From Halichoerus grypus (taxonomy: Eukaryota; Chordata; Mammalia; Carnivora; Phocidae): DNA of 64,000 bases. Shown here piece by piece: positions 54,011 to 64,000 of this stretch. The stretch is taken from the NCBI RefSeq assembly GCF_964656455.1, contig NC_135723.1:94813283-94877282 (forward strand), written 5' to 3'. How positions within the stretch are numbered: the first letter of the stretch is position 1; every line of letters begins with the position of its first letter. The notes under the pieces are model-generated. The model searched no databases and was not told the DNA's origin. It saw only the letters and a list, made by a program, of their open reading frames with translations. The translations under genes were made by a program, and so were the position numbers.

Positions 54011-54760
54011 TACTGCACATAGAATTCATGGCTTTTTTAGCATGATTCTTTAGCCTTTCAAAGTTAATTTTTTTTAACTGTCTTCTTTTTTTTTAATTTT
54101 TCTTCTTCCCTTTTTCAGCCAACGTCTTATCAATCCCTTTTTTAAAACACATTTTTATTTTTCATTTTTAGAGTCATATTCTATCCCTTCATAGTAGTTA
54201 CCCTTATTTTTGGGATATATATATAAGTTGTTCTCTCTTTAAAATTTTGAGATACAGTTTCTTCTAACAGATCAAAATATACCCTAAATCTCTAGTTTAT
54301 GGCTTGTTCTAATCTCCTGCCTGATCACATTCTCTCCCTTTTTTTTTAATGCTCTTCTTTCGTTTTTCAAACAACTTCTTATCAATTCCTTTTATAAAAT
54401 TTTTTATAATTTTCATCTTTATAGTCATATTCCATCCCTTCATCGTATCAACCCTTATTTTTGTACATATATAAGTTTTTCTTTCTTTAAAATTTTGGGA
54501 GGCACTTTCTTCTAACAGACCAAAATACACCCAAAATCTAGTGTGTGGCACTGATCTATGCACCAGCCTGATCATATTTGATCATATTCTGTTTTTTTGT
54601 TTTGTTCTGTTTTTGTTTGTTTTTATCTTTTCTTTTTTCTTTCTTTCCCTTTCTTTTCCCCCAGCTTCAGGTCTTTTCTGATTTGTTTAGAGTATATTTT
54701 CTGGGGACATTGTTACCCTGTTAGCATTTTGTTCTCTCATTCATCTATTCTTTGGACAAA
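53005..54760 (+). other. L1 5' UTR
   Basis: Begins ATGGTGGAGGAGTAGGAG at or within a few bases of the L1 5' end. CpG-rich to about 53970, then T-rich to ORF1. The T-rich part holds a two-copy tandem repeat (54115-54330 and 54360-54580). Long open frames here (53302-53823 minus, 53380-53697 plus) are by-products of high GC. Confidence 0.8.
54115..54580. repeat. Two-copy tandem repeat in the L1 5' UTR, unit about 250 bp
   Basis: Matching landmarks at offsets of 248-252 bp: CTTATCAAT (54126/54378), 'GTCATATTC...ATCCCTTCAT', 'ACCCTTATTTTTG', 'TTTAAAATTTTG' and CTTCTAACAGA (54261/54509). The copies have diverged considerably. Confidence 0.85.
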
Positions 54761-55656
54761 ATGACAAGACGGAAAAATCACCTCAACAAAAAGAACAAGA
54801 GGTAGTACCGACTGCCAGGGACCTACTCAATACGAACATTAGTACAATGTTGGACCTAGAGTTCAGAATGATGATTTTAAAGATACTAGCTGGGCTTGAA
54901 AAAAGCACGGAAGTTATTAGAGAAACCCTTTCTGGAGAAATAAAAGAACTAAAATCTAACCAAGTTGAAATCAAAAAGGCTATTAATGAGGTGTAATAAA
55001 AAATGGGGGCACTAACTGCTAGGATAAATGAGGCAGAAGAGAGAATCAGTAATATAGAAGACCATATGATGGGAAATAAAGAAGCTGAGAAAAAGAGAGA
55101 TAAACAACTACTGGATCACGAGGGCAGAATTCGAGAGATAAGCGATACCATAAGATGAAACAATATTAGAATAATTGGGATCCCAGAAGAAAAAGAAAGA
55201 GAGAGAGGGGCAGAAGGTATATTGGAGCAAATTATAGCAGAGAACTTCCCTAATTTGGGGAAGGAAACAGGCATCAAAATCCAGGAGGCACAGAGAACCC
55301 CTCTCAAAATCAATAAAAATAGGGCAACACCCCAACATCTAATAGTAAAACTTACGAGTCTCAGAGACAAAGAGAAAATCCTGAAAGCAGCTCGGGAGAA
55401 GAGATCTGTAACCTACAATGGTAGAAACATTAGATTGGCAACAGACTTATCCACAGAGACCTGGCAGGCCAGAAAGGACTGGCATGATATATTCAGAGCA
55501 CTAAACGAGAAAAATACGCAGCCAAGAATACTATATCCAGCTAGGCTGTCATTGAAAATAGAAGGAGAGATAAAAAGCTTCCAGGACAAACAAAAACTAA
55601 AGGAATTTGCAAACACGAAACCAGCCCTACAAGAAATATTGAAAGGGGTCCTCTAA
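54761..55656 (+). pseudogene. L1 ORF1 of the composite element, broken
   Basis: The start codon at 54761 opens MTRRKNHLNKKNKR and hits TAG at once through a one-base frame change. The main frame then reads a leucine-rich coiled-coil region with stops at 54994, 54997 and 55156. From 55222 to 55656 it is open over the RRM/C-terminal RNA-binding part (ENFPNLGKETGIKIQEAQRT; LATDLSTETWQARKDWHD). No ORF1p can be made. Confidence 0.92.
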
Positions 55657-55737
55657 GCAAAGAGAAAGCCTAAAAGCAACATAGCCCAGAAAGGAACACA
55701 GACAATATATAGCAACAGTCACCTTACAGGCAATACA

Positions 55738-58700
55738 ATGGCACTAAATTCATATCTTTCAATAGTTACCCTGAATGTAAATGGGCTAAATGCCCCAATC
55801 AAAAGACACAGGCTATCAGATTGGATTAAAAAAACAAGACCCATTGATATGCTGTCTCCAAGAGACTCATTTTAGACCCAAAGACACCCCCAGATTGAAA
55901 GTGAGGGGGTGCAAAACCATTTACTATGCTAATGGACACCAAAAGAAAGCTGGGGTGGCAATCCTTATATCAGACAAATTAGATTTTAAATCAAAGACTG
56001 TAATAAGAGATGAGGAAGGACACTATATCCTACTTAAAGGGTCTATCCAACAAGAAGATCTAACAATTGTAAATATCTATGCCCCTAACATGGGAGCAGC
56101 CAATTATATAAGGCAATTAATGACAAAAGCAAAGAAACACATCGACAACAATACAATAATAGAAGGGGACTTTAACACCCCCCTCACTGAAATGGACAGA
56201 TCATCTAAGCAAAAGAGCAACAAGGAAATAAAGACTTTAAATGACACACTGGACCAAATGGACTTCACAGATATATTCAGAACATTCCATCCCAAAGCAA
56301 CAGAATACACATTCTTCTCTAGTGCCCATGGAACATTCTCCAGAACAGATCACATCCTAGGTCACAAATCAGGTCTCAACTGGTACCAAAAGACTGGGAT
56401 CATTCCCTGCATATTTTCAGACCACAAAGCTTTGAAACTAGAACTCAATCACAAGAGGAAAGTTGGAAAGAACTCAAATACATGGAGGCTAAAGAGCATC
56501 CTACTAAAGAATGAATGGGTCAACTAGGAAATTAAAGAAGAATTTAAAAAATTCATGGAAACCAATGAAAATGAAAACACAACTGTTCAAAATCTTTGGG
56601 ATGCAGCAAAGGCAGTCCTAAGAGGAAAGTATATAGCAATACAAGCCTTTCTAAAGAAACAAGAAAGGTCTCAAATACACAACCTAACCCTACACCTAAA
56701 GAAGCTAGAGAAAGAACAGCAAATAAAGCCTAAGCCCAGCAGGAGAAGAGAAATAATAAAGATCAGAGCAGAAATCAATGAAATAGAAACCAAAAGAACA
56801 GTAGAACAGATCAACGAAACTAGGAGCTAGTTCTTTGAAAGAATTAACAAGATTGATAAACCCCTGGCCAGACTTATCCAAAAAAAAAAGAGAGAGAAAT
56901 AACCCAAATTAATAAAATCATGAATGAAAGAGGAGAGATCACAACCAACACCAAAGAAATACAAACAATTATAAGAACATATTATGAGCAAATATATGCC
57001 AGCAAATTCGATAACCTGGAAGAAATGGATGCATTCCTAGAGATGTATCAACTACCAAAACTGAACCAGGAAGAAATAGAAAACCTGAACAGACCTATAA
57101 CCACTAAGGAAATTGAAGCAGTCATCAAAAATCTCCCAACAAACAAAAGCCCAGGGCCAGATGGCTTCCCAGGGGAATTCTACCAAACATTTCAAGAAGA
57201 CTTAATATCTATTCTTCTGAAACTGTTCCAAAAAATAGAAATGGAAGGAAAACTTCCAAACTCGTTTTATGAGGCCACCATTACCTTGATCCCCAAACCA
57301 GACAAAGACCCCATCAAAAAGGAGAATTACAGACCAATATCCTTGATGAACATGGATGCAAAAATTCTCACCAAAATACTAGCCAATAGGATCCAACAGT
57401 ACATTAAAAAGATTATTCACCACGACCAAGTGGGATTTATCCCTGGGCTGCAAGGTTCATTCAACATCCGCAAATCAATCAACGTGATACAATACATTAA
57501 CAAAAGAAAGAAGAAGAATCATATGATCCTCTCAATAGATGCAGAAAAAGCATTTGACAAAGTACAGCATCCTTTCTTGATCAAAACTCTTCAGAATATA
57601 GGGATAGAGGGTACATACCTCAATATCATAAAAGCCATCTAGGAAAAACCTACAGCGAATATCATTCTCAATGGGAAAAACTGAGAGCTTTCCCCCTAAG
57701 GTCAGGAATGCAGCAGGGATGTCCACTGTCACCACTGCTATTCAACATAGTAGTAGAAGTCCTAGCCACAGCAATCAGACAACAAAAAGAAATAAAATGC
57801 ATCCAAATCAGCAAAGCAGAAGTCAAACTCTCACTCTTTGCAGATGATATGATACTTCATGTGGAAAACCCCAAAGACTCCACCCCAAAACTGCTAGAAC
57901 TCATACAGGAATTCAGTCAAGTGGCAGGATATAAAATCAATGCACAGAAATCAGTGACATTCCTATACAACAACACCAAGACAGAAGAAAGAGAAATTAA
58001 GGAGTCGATCCCATTTACAACTGCACCCAAAACCATAAGATACCTAGGAATAAATCTAACCAAAGAGGCAAAGGATCTGTACTCAGAAAGCTATAAAATA
58101 CTCATGAAAGAAATTGAGGAAGACACAAAGAAATGGAAAAACATTCCATGCTCATGGATTGGAAGAACAAATATTGTGAAGATGTCAATGCTACCTAGAG
58201 CAATCTACACATTCAATGCAATCCCCATCAATATACCATCCACTTTTTTCAAAGAAATGGAACAAATAATCCTAAAATTTGTAGGGAACCAGAAAAGACC
58301 CCGAATAGTCAGAGGAATGTTGAAAAAGAAAAGCAAAGCTGGCGGCATCACAATTCCGGACTTCCAGCTCTATTACAAAGCTGTCATCATCAAGACAGTA
58401 TGGTACTGGCACAAAAACAGACACATAGATCAATGGAACAGAATAGAGAGCCCAGAAATGGACCCTCAACTCTATGGTCAACTCATCTTCGACAAAGCAG
58501 GAAAGAATGTCCAATGGAAAAAAGACAGTCTCTTCAACAAATGGTGTTGGGAAAATTGGACAGCCACATGCAGAAGAATGAAACTGGACCATTTCCTTAC
58601 ACCACACACAAAAATAGACTCCAAATGGTTGAAAGACCTCAATGTGAGACAGGAGTCCATCCAAATCCTAAAGGAGAACACAGGCAGCAACCTCTTCGAC

Positions 58701-59180
58701 CTCAGCCATAGCAACTTCTTCCTAGAAACATCACCAAAGGCAAGGGAAGCAAGGGCAAAAATGAACTATTGGGACTTCATCAAGATAAAAAGCTTTTGCA
58801 CAGCAAAAGAAACAGTCAACAAAACCAAAAGACAACTGACAGAATGGGAGAAGATATTTGCAAATGACATATCAGATAAAGGGCTAGTATCTAAAATCTA
58901 TAAAGAACTTATCAAACTCAACACTCAAAGAACAAAGAATCCAATCAAGAAATGGGCAGAAGACATGAACAGACATTTTCCAAAGAAGACATCCAAATGG
59001 CCAACAGACACATGAAAAAGTGCTCAACATCGCTCGGCATCAGGGAAATCCAAATCAAAACCTCATTGAGATACCACCTCACACCAGTCAGAATGGCTAA
59101 AATTAACAAGTCAGGAAACGACAGATGTTGGCAGGGATGTGGAAAAAGGGGAACCCTCCTACACTGTTGGTGGGAATGCA
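55738..59180 (+). pseudogene. L1 ORF2 of the composite element, broken
   Basis: ATG at 55738 (MALNSYLSIVTLNVNGLN). An extra A in a run at 55828-55834 shifts the frame. The endonuclease domain follows (QETHFRPKD; GDFNTPL; HGTFSRTDHILGH; SDHKALKLE) to a stop at 56525. Stop at 56828, frame change near 56885, then RT part 1 open 56920-57642 ([32 protein letters not shown]), stop at 57640, and RT part 2 from 57708 ([19 protein letters not shown] active site near 57838-57855) to a frame change near 58975. The C terminus is cut by a 366-bp deletion at about 59189. Domains are otherwise in the standard L1 order. Confidence 0.93.
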
Positions 59181-59643
59181 AGCTGATACGAGGATTTCTT
59201 AATCTCAGGAAACAAACTGAGGGTTGCTGGAGTGGTGGGGGGGTGGGAGGGATGGGGTGGCTGGGTGATAGACATTGGGGAGGGTGCTATGGTGAGCACT
59301 GTGAATTTTGCAAGACTGTTGAATCTCAGATATGTACCTCTGAAACAAATAATGCAATATATGTTAAGAAAAAAAAAAAGAAGAAGATAGCAGGAGGGGA
59401 AGAATGAAGGGGGGGAAATCTGAGGGGGAGACAAACCATGAGAGACGATGGACTCTGAAAAACAAACTGAGGGTTCTAGAGGGGAGGGGCGTGGGAGGAT
59501 GGGTTAGCCTGGTGATGGGTATTAAAGAGGGCACATTCTGCATGGAGCACTGGGTGTTATGCACAAACAATGAATCATGGAACACTACATCAAAAACTAA
59601 TGATGTAATGTATGGCGATTAACATAACAATAAAAAATTTTAA
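59181..59643 (+). other. L1 3' UTR of the composite, with upstream deletion scar
   Basis: After AAGCTG at about 59184-59189 the sequence jumps to ATACGAGGATTTCTTAATCT, which in the copy at 19408-20980 lies 366 bp further on. The missing piece holds the ORF2 end and stop. The 3' UTR then runs through a G-rich tract (59236-59260), AAATAATGCAATATATG and TTATGCACAAACAATGAATC to an A-rich end AACAATAAAAAATTTTAAA. Confidence 0.88.
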
Positions 59644-59659
59644 AAAATATGTAGTAGAA

Positions 59660-60060
59660 ATGAAAACATTCAGTGGAATGACTGGAAAACAAAGTCAAAG
59701 AAATCTCTCAGAAATTAGAACAAATGCTAAAGAGATGAAAAAATGTTAAAGTCTGACAATGAATATGAGGAATTCAGAAAAGAAAGAAGAGAGAAAAAAA
59801 AGTAAAAGGAATCATTAAATTAATGATTGATATACTGCCCAAGTTGGAAGATACAGTTTTCCAGATTGAAATCTCATTCTAGTGGGTAAAACAGACATCC
59901 AGCAAAAGACATTATCATGAAAATTCAGGATACTGTGGACAAAGCAAAGGTATTTTAGGACTCCAGAGAAAGAGACGTAAATTACTTGCAAAGGAATGAA
60001 ATAAGCGGAAATAAGATGTGGAGGGGAAAGGAAACAGGATTTTTTTTTCTAATAAATAGA
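59660..60060 (+). mobile_element. HAL1-like relic
   Basis: AAAATTCAGGATACTGTGGA followed by CAAAGCAAAGG and the preceding 'GACATTATCATG' match the HAL1 (half-L1) ORF1 region. This was probably the pre-insertion target region, contiguous with AT-rich sequence before 52465. Confidence 0.55.
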
Positions 60061-60179
60061 ATAAAAACTATTTAGAAATATTTGACTTAGTTGCATTATT
60101 TTTTTCCTGTGTCAAGGTAATCCTTTACAAGATCAGTAACTGAGATGAGCTATACCAGGAACAAAGAGAGGCTGATTTA

Positions 60180-60418
60180 TTTATTTTTAAAGATTGATTG
60201 ATTTGATTTATTTATTTCAGAGAGAGAGAAAGAGAGAAAGAGTGTGTGTGAGCAGGGTGAGGGGCAGAGGGAGAAGGAGAAAGAGAATCTCCAGTAGACT
60301 CCCCACTGAGCACAGAGCCTGATGCAGGGCCTGATCCCATGACCCAGAAATCACAACCCCAGCCGAAATCTGAAGCTTAACCCCAAAAGCTTAACCAACT
60401 GAGCCACCCAGGTGCCCC
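60180..60418 (-). mobile_element. Carnivore tRNA-derived SINE, older
   Basis: Minus-strand copy with TTTAAAGATTGATTGATTTG, a GA-rich block, and CAACTGAGCCACCCAGGTGC at the right end. A short AGCTTAACCCCAAAAGCTTA duplication of the tRNA-like part is present near 60373-60393. Confidence 0.88.
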
Positions 60419-60950
60419 ATACAGACCACCCATACTGGACACTAATCTTGGCCTCATTCACCCAAGCCCTTTGCTTAACCATTGCAGTCAGCTTGATTAT
60501 TAAACATCCAGGCTGCCTCAGAGACCTACTTAACATCCAAAATACTATGCCATTGAGAACAAATACCTTTTACAATTGTAATACCCATGAGCACTAATCT
60601 TTAGAGTTTCTTGATGTAGGATCCTGTGTTTCACTTCTGTATCCCAAGTGCCTGGTATATAATATGTGCTCAAAAAAATGTATTAGTATGTGCATGTTTT
60701 ATCCATTCAAAAAAATTCTTCAAAAGGAAATCATAAGGCAGGTTACAAAATAGTTAGAAACATATGACAACAGAAGTACTACATATCAAATTTGACAATG
60801 TTCCTGTAACATGGTATTTAGCAGTAAATGTATATACTTTTCTTTAAAAAAAAATAAGAAAAATTGAAAATCAGTTTGTTTTGATCAAGAATAAAAAAAA
60901 GTGACAAAATAAAACTAAAGGAAGATGTAAACTTATATTAAAGTAAGGGA
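60419..60950. other. Intergenic DNA
   Basis: No gene recognised. Contains TGCCTGGTATATAATATGTG at 60651, a common tail phrase of ancient MIR/L2 elements, too short to assign. Confidence 0.4.
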
Positions 60951-60953
60951 AGA

Positions 60954-61153
60954 GGGCGCCTGGGTGGCTCAGTTGGTTGAGCGACTGCCTTCGGCTCAGG
61001 TCATGATCCTGGAGTCCCGGGATGGAGTCCCGCATCGGGCTCCCTGCTCGGCGGGGAGTCTGCTTCTCCCTCTGACCCTCCTCCCTCTCATGCTCTCTGT
61101 TTCTCATTCTCTCTCTCTCAAATAAAAAAATTAAAATCTTTAAAAAAAAAAAT
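60954..61153 (+). mobile_element. Carnivore tRNA-Lys SINE (SINEC), young
   Basis: Near-consensus plus-strand copy. TSD AAAGTAAGGGAAGA at 60940-60953 and 61154-61167. Confidence 0.96.
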
Positions 61154-61154
61154 A

Positions 61155-61510
61155 AAGTAAGGGAAGAAATTAATGCAACAGAAATAAAAGAAATAATGAA
61201 AGATAAACAAAACCCAGAACTGAATCTTCAGTGTAAGGGGTGGGAACTCTAGTAAAATAAGCAAATCTCTAACTAGAAAACAATGAGAAAAGACACAGAC
61301 AATATTAGAAAAAGAAAAAAAAAGATGCAATAACTATAGAATAAGTAATGGGGATCTACTCCAAACTCATATGTGTAATATTATGCTAAAGAAAGTTGAA
61401 AACCTACATGAAATAGAAATTTTTCTAGAAAAAAAATAATTAAAATTAGTCCCCCTTCCCAAAATTGACAAACTAATTAACCAAGTCACTATTTTTAAAA
61501 ATTGAATTTG
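61155..61510 (+). mobile_element. Old L1 ORF2 fragment
   Basis: Decayed plus-strand ORF2 linker/RT-start sequence: ATTAATGCAACAGAAATAAA, 'AAGATAAACAAAACCC', 'GACACAGACAATATTAG', 'CTACATGAAATAGAAATTTT'. No open frame. Confidence 0.55.
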
Positions 61511-62028
61511 TAATCAAATGGCCACCCTGCTGCCCCACCCTCCCAAAAAAGAATTCCTCTTTATCCAATATAATAGAACTTTCAATCAAACACTATTACG
61601 TAGAAACAGATTGCATTTCCAAGCCTCCTTTGTGGGTAAATGCTGCAGTATGACTCCAGTCAGTCAATGGTATGCAAGAAGAACTGCTATTTTGTTTCAT
61701 CACCTTCTTTTGCCCCTCTTCCACACTACCTCCCTGACTTCAGGTGTCACCATCTTGAATCTGAGACTGAGGGCCACATCCCAAAGAGAGTGGAGCAATG
61801 AGCTCAAAGAACCTGTCCCTGAGGACTCAGTAAAGTGAAGTTACCATGTCAGTCACAGACCACTTATTTCCAGACTAAACTCCTATCTTGTGTAAACACT
61901 GTGTACTATTGCTGCTGTTGTTATTATGTGAAAAATGGTGTTAGATTAATTGCTTTTGAAAACTGTAAAATGTCAAGAAGATTTTTTTAAGAGCAAATAT
62001 GAGCCAAGTATAAAATACAACTAAAGGG

Positions 62029-62029
62029 G

Positions 62030-62062
<33 letters not shown>

Positions 62063-62357
62063 TTATGTATAGTTGACATACAATGTTATATTAGTTTTGG
62101 GGGTACAACATAGTGATTTGACTAGTCTGTACATTACTTAATGTTCACCATGATAAGTGCAGTCACCATCTGTCACCATCTGTCACAACATTATTACAAT
62201 ATCATTGACTATATTCCCTATGCTGTACTTTTCATCTCTGTGACTTATTTATTTTATAACTGGAAGTTTATACCTTTTAATCCCCTCATCTATTTCACCC
62301 AACCCCCTACCTTCTTCCTTCTGGCAACCACCAGTTTGTTCTCTACATTTGTGAGAA
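62029..62357 (-). mobile_element. L1 3'-UTR insertion with an (AAC)n tail
   Basis: Antisense L1 3' UTR (ATAGTTGACATACAATG; TGATAAGTGCAGTCACCATC; ATAACTGGAAGTTTATACC). The tail side at 62029-62060 is a (GTT)n run, that is (AAC)n on the element's strand. TSD AACTAAAGGG at 62019-62028 and 62358-62367. Confidence 0.85.
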
Positions 62358-62814
62358 AACTAAAGGGCAAAATGTTTATTATTCTTTCACTGCTTTAACA
62401 AATAATTTTAAAATAAAATATGTAGAAATTAGATGAATGCAAAATACTTAATACAATAGTCATCGCTAAGTTGCAAGATTGAGTCTTTTTGATTTTTATT
62501 TAAAATATTCTGTATTTTTCATACAAAAAATAATTATTAATATCAAAACTATAATTGACCACATAGTATATTTTCATGGAATCCCTACAAGTAAGGAGAG
62601 TCATAAGCATGCACACTGGGGAGAAAAGAAGCTCAGAGCTTACTACATGATGAAAGGTAATTGTGCCAGGAACAAAACAAAACAATCTTAACAACAAAAT
62701 CAACCAGGGGATCTCTAGAATGTAATAAATGTGAAATGCAAACCTTGATGATATTATAAGATCTTCAAGGACAAATTATCATTTGCCTCTGGATTTGGGA
62801 TGATAAAGTTTTTT

Positions 62815-63137
62815 TTAAAGATTTTATTATATATTTTTTTAAGATTTTATTTATTCATTTGAGACACAGAGATACAGAGAGAGCATGAGCAGGGGAAGAG
62901 GCAGAGGGAGAGGGAGAAGCAAGCTCCCCGCTGAGCCAGGAGACCAATGTGCGGCTTGATCCCAGGACCCTGGGATCATGACCTGAGCCGAAGGCAGACG
63001 CTTAACCATCTGAGCCACCCAGGCGCCCCTTAAAGATTTTATTTTTAAGTAATCTCTACACCCAACATGGGGCTCAAACCCACAACCCCAAGATCAAGAG
63101 CTGCACACTCCACCAACTGAGCCAGCCAGGCACCCCT
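62815..63137 (-). mobile_element. Two nested carnivore SINEs, both minus strand
   Basis: An older SINE (tail at 62811-62828, body at 63044-63137 with CAACATGGGGCTCAAACCCA and GAGCCAGCCAGGCACCCC) is split by a younger full SINE at 62829-63029. The target TTAAAGATTTTATT is duplicated at 62815-62828 and 63030-63043. Confidence 0.93.
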
Positions 63138-63344
63138 GATGAAGATTTTTTTTTTTTTAAATAAAGAAAGAAGAGAATGTCTGGTCTTTACTTCAATCCA
63201 AGAGAAGAATGAAAATGTGGCAGTTTCTGTGGCAGGAAACAGAAACCAAAGGAAGAAAATGCTCCTTTGAAATGCCATAATAGTGAATGCGGAAAACTAT
63301 CTGCTCAAAGTTTTTTTTTTCCCCAGAGCCTCCACTTAGAGCAA

Positions 63345-64000
63345 AACAACTCTGAAAAGCATGAACAAATTTGGAAGATTCACACTATCCAATTTCAAAA
63401 CTTATTAAACAGTTACAATAACTGGTAGAGTATGTTATTCACAAAAGGATAGGCACATAGATCAATGGAACAGAAGAGACAGTTGAAAAGTAGACCCACG
63501 CAAACATAGACAACTGATTTTTGATGAGGGCGCCAAGGCAATTCAATGAAGAAAGGACATTTCTATCAACAAATGGTTCTGGAACAATTGTTATCCATAT
63601 GCAAAACAAAACAAAACACCTCGACAAATTCTTCTCACCTTATACAAAAGTTAAATTGAAATGGATCATGGTCCTAAATATAAAAGATCAAATGATACAA
63701 CTTCTCAAAGAAAACAAGAGAAAGTTTTTGTGGCCTTGGGTCTGGCAGAGTTGTTCAATATAACAACAAAAGCACAATCCATTAAAGAAAAATTGATAAA
63801 TTGAAACTTCTCAAAATATCAAACTTTCATTCTGTAAAAGATATTGTTAAGAGAATGAAAAGACAAGCCATGGACTAAGAGAAAATATTTGCAAAGCATT
63901 TAGGTGATAAAGGACTTGTAACTACAATATATAAAGAATTTTTAAAATTCAACAATAAGCAAGCAACTAGATTTTTAAAAATAGACAAAAATCTGTAAAC
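63345..64000 (+). mobile_element. Old L1 ORF2 C-terminal fragment, runs off the window
   Basis: Plus-strand ORF2 remnant: 'CACATAGATCAATGGAACAG' (63448-63467), 'CAACAAATGGTTCTGGAACA', 'AAATGGATCATGGTCCTAAA', 'GAGAAAATATTTGCAAAGCA', 'ATATATAAAGAATTTTTAAA'. Several stops. The rest of the element would lie beyond 64000. Confidence 0.8.

Larger units (their letters stand above)
52481..59643 (+). mobile_element. Chimeric AGBL4::L1 retro-insertion (L1 with 5'-transduced host exons)
   Basis: One 7163-bp unit made of AGBL4 mRNA 5' sequence (52481-53004) joined to L1 (53005-59643). Evidence for a single event: a shared TSD outside both parts; no poly(A) or TSD at the internal join; both parts in the same strand; the AGBL4 part has lost its introns; the join falls where AGBL4 codes Lys-Glu-Ser-Gln, at what I recall as an exon end (CAG, here TAG), directly onto the L1 5' end ATGGTGGAGGAG. 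The likely history is an L1 lying in an AGBL4 intron, transcription from the AGBL4 promoter, splicing into the L1 start, then retrotransposition. Alternative: an L1 falling beside a truncated pseudogene, which the shared TSD argues against. Confidence 0.82.

Noticed and set aside
58272..58664. 130-codon minus-strand open frame
   Set aside because: Shadow of L1 ORF2 on the opposite strand; the same shadow occurs opposite the L1 at 20719.

Overview
This window is nuclear DNA from a carnivoran mammal, probably a caniform. The main evidence is about 30 copies of the tRNA-Lys-derived carnivore SINE (SINEC/CAN-SINE): a head with GGCGCCTGGGTGGCTCAG, a (CT)n stretch, and a tail of the form AAATAAATAAAATCTTT. 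Several copies of a carnivore-type L1 support this. Intron-exon structure, microsatellites and ancient MIR, MER5, Tigger, MLT1 and ERVL relics fit a mammal. The species cannot be fixed from the sequence alone.

One functional protein-coding gene is visible: PIP (prolactin-induced protein / GCDFP-15), with four coding exons on the plus strand between 31191 and 36727. It has a TATA box at 31124 and a polyadenylation signal at 37070. The spliced product is 145 residues with a signal peptide and the four mature cysteines of the family. A SINE with a perfect 17-bp target-site duplication lies inside the 3' UTR.

Layout. 1-2965: old plus-strand L1 with SINEs. 3073-8605: minus-strand L1 that keeps its 5' end, abutting an inverted L1 scrap. 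8606-19390: largely unique DNA with SINEs, a MER5-like element and two long L2-like relics. 19391-20997: young 5'-truncated L1 with a perfect TSD. 20998-31120: unique DNA, old L1, an MLT1 LTR, a tandem duplication and SINEs. 31120-37075: PIP. 37400-41470: decayed minus-strand ERVL pol with an MLT1 LTR inside it. 41470-47455: older plus-strand L1. 47811-48290: Tigger-type DNA transposon. 49309-51080: two L1 3' ends in opposite orientation. 51600-52200 and 59660-60060: HAL1/L1 ORF1 relics. 52465-59658: the composite element described next. 60180-64000: SINEs and L1 scraps.

The most notable object is at 52465-59658. A 524-bp piece of the AGBL4 (cytosolic carboxypeptidase 6) mRNA 5' end, with its CpG-rich 5' UTR, start codon and exons 1 and 2, is joined without a poly(A) to the 5' end of a 6.6-kb L1. 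One target-site duplication, starting at a TT/AAAA endonuclease site, flanks the whole 7.2-kb unit. This is best read as one retrotransposition of a spliced AGBL4::L1 chimeric transcript, that is, an L1 5' transduction by exon trapping, comparable in logic to the MAST2-SVA chimera of hominids. Both L1 ORFs are now broken.
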